64,000 nt of DNA, taken from the NCBI GenBank assembly GCA_949751835.1, contig CATKHK010000126.1, positions 1 to 64,000 on the forward strand, written 5' to 3'. How positions within the stretch are numbered: position 1 is the stretch's first letter; every line of letters starts with the position of its first letter. The position numbers and the translations under genes are program-made. Under the pieces are notes generated by a model, which saw nothing but the letters and a program-made list of their open reading frames with translations, did no database searches and was not told where the DNA came from. Source of the DNA: Blepharisma japonicum. Taxonomy: Eukaryota; Ciliophora; Heterotrichea; Heterotrichida; Blepharismidae. Below, one piece after another: positions 63,814 to 64,000 of this stretch.

Positions 63814-64000
63814 GCTTTTATGCTAAAATTGCATTTTAAATAATTATTTAATGTTTTAAAGTCTTAAAAAATACAATAGTAATTTGGAATAATATATAAT
63901 TATTATAATCACCCTCTCTTTGAGTGAACAATTTTTTTAATGAAAATTTTGAAGTAAATATGATCTTATGATTTAAATTATCAATTGTTTGAAATTTAGC

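Noticed and set aside
1-64000. Mycoplasma-like or mitochondrial origin, suggested by TGA as Trp
   Set aside because: TFIIF beta, ODR4, a P2C ATPase and GT-AG introns are eukaryotic nuclear features.

Overview
The window is nuclear DNA of a ciliate that reads TGA as tryptophan and stops at TAA and TAG. Every long gene here is cut by in-frame TGA but runs without TAA or TAG once TGA is Trp; the clearest case is one uninterrupted 8,018-codon frame. Two genes carry GT-AG introns of 15 and 16 nt. AT-rich DNA, tiny introns, close gene spacing and UGA=Trp together point to the heterotrich Blepharisma or a near relative. That identification is inference from known biology, not a database match.

Layout. 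1-6430: a truncated Kelch-type paralogue at the left edge, a long empty stretch, a secreted Cys-rich gene on the minus strand with one unexplained in-frame TAG, a decayed minus-strand gene, and an intact Kelch-type gene. 7349-14500: a compact housekeeping block with TFIIF beta (RAP30), an ODR4 homologue, three coiled-coil genes and a multi-pass membrane protein split by a 15-nt intron. 14559-34503: five tandem minus-strand genes of about 1,150 residues each. Each appears to carry two successive Venus-flytrap (type 1 periplasmic-binding) modules followed by about nine membrane helices. Their spacers hold relics of a sixth type of 3' end, a small inverted-repeat element and a fossil integrase scrap. 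35444-38869: a P2C (Na,K-ATPase type) cation pump. 39760-63813: a giant secreted protein of 8,017 residues built from about twelve super-repeats of roughly 590 residues, with a C-terminal hydrophobic tail.

How the parts relate. The receptor array, the P2C pump and the giant surface protein are all membrane or cell-surface genes, but nothing in the sequence shows that they act together. The coiled-coil genes sit near transcription and ER-trafficking genes and look like ordinary crowded neighbours. The most unusual items are the double-flytrap receptor array with its record of tandem duplication, and the 24-kb intronless repeat gene. All calls come from reading and hand translation; no alignment or search was run.
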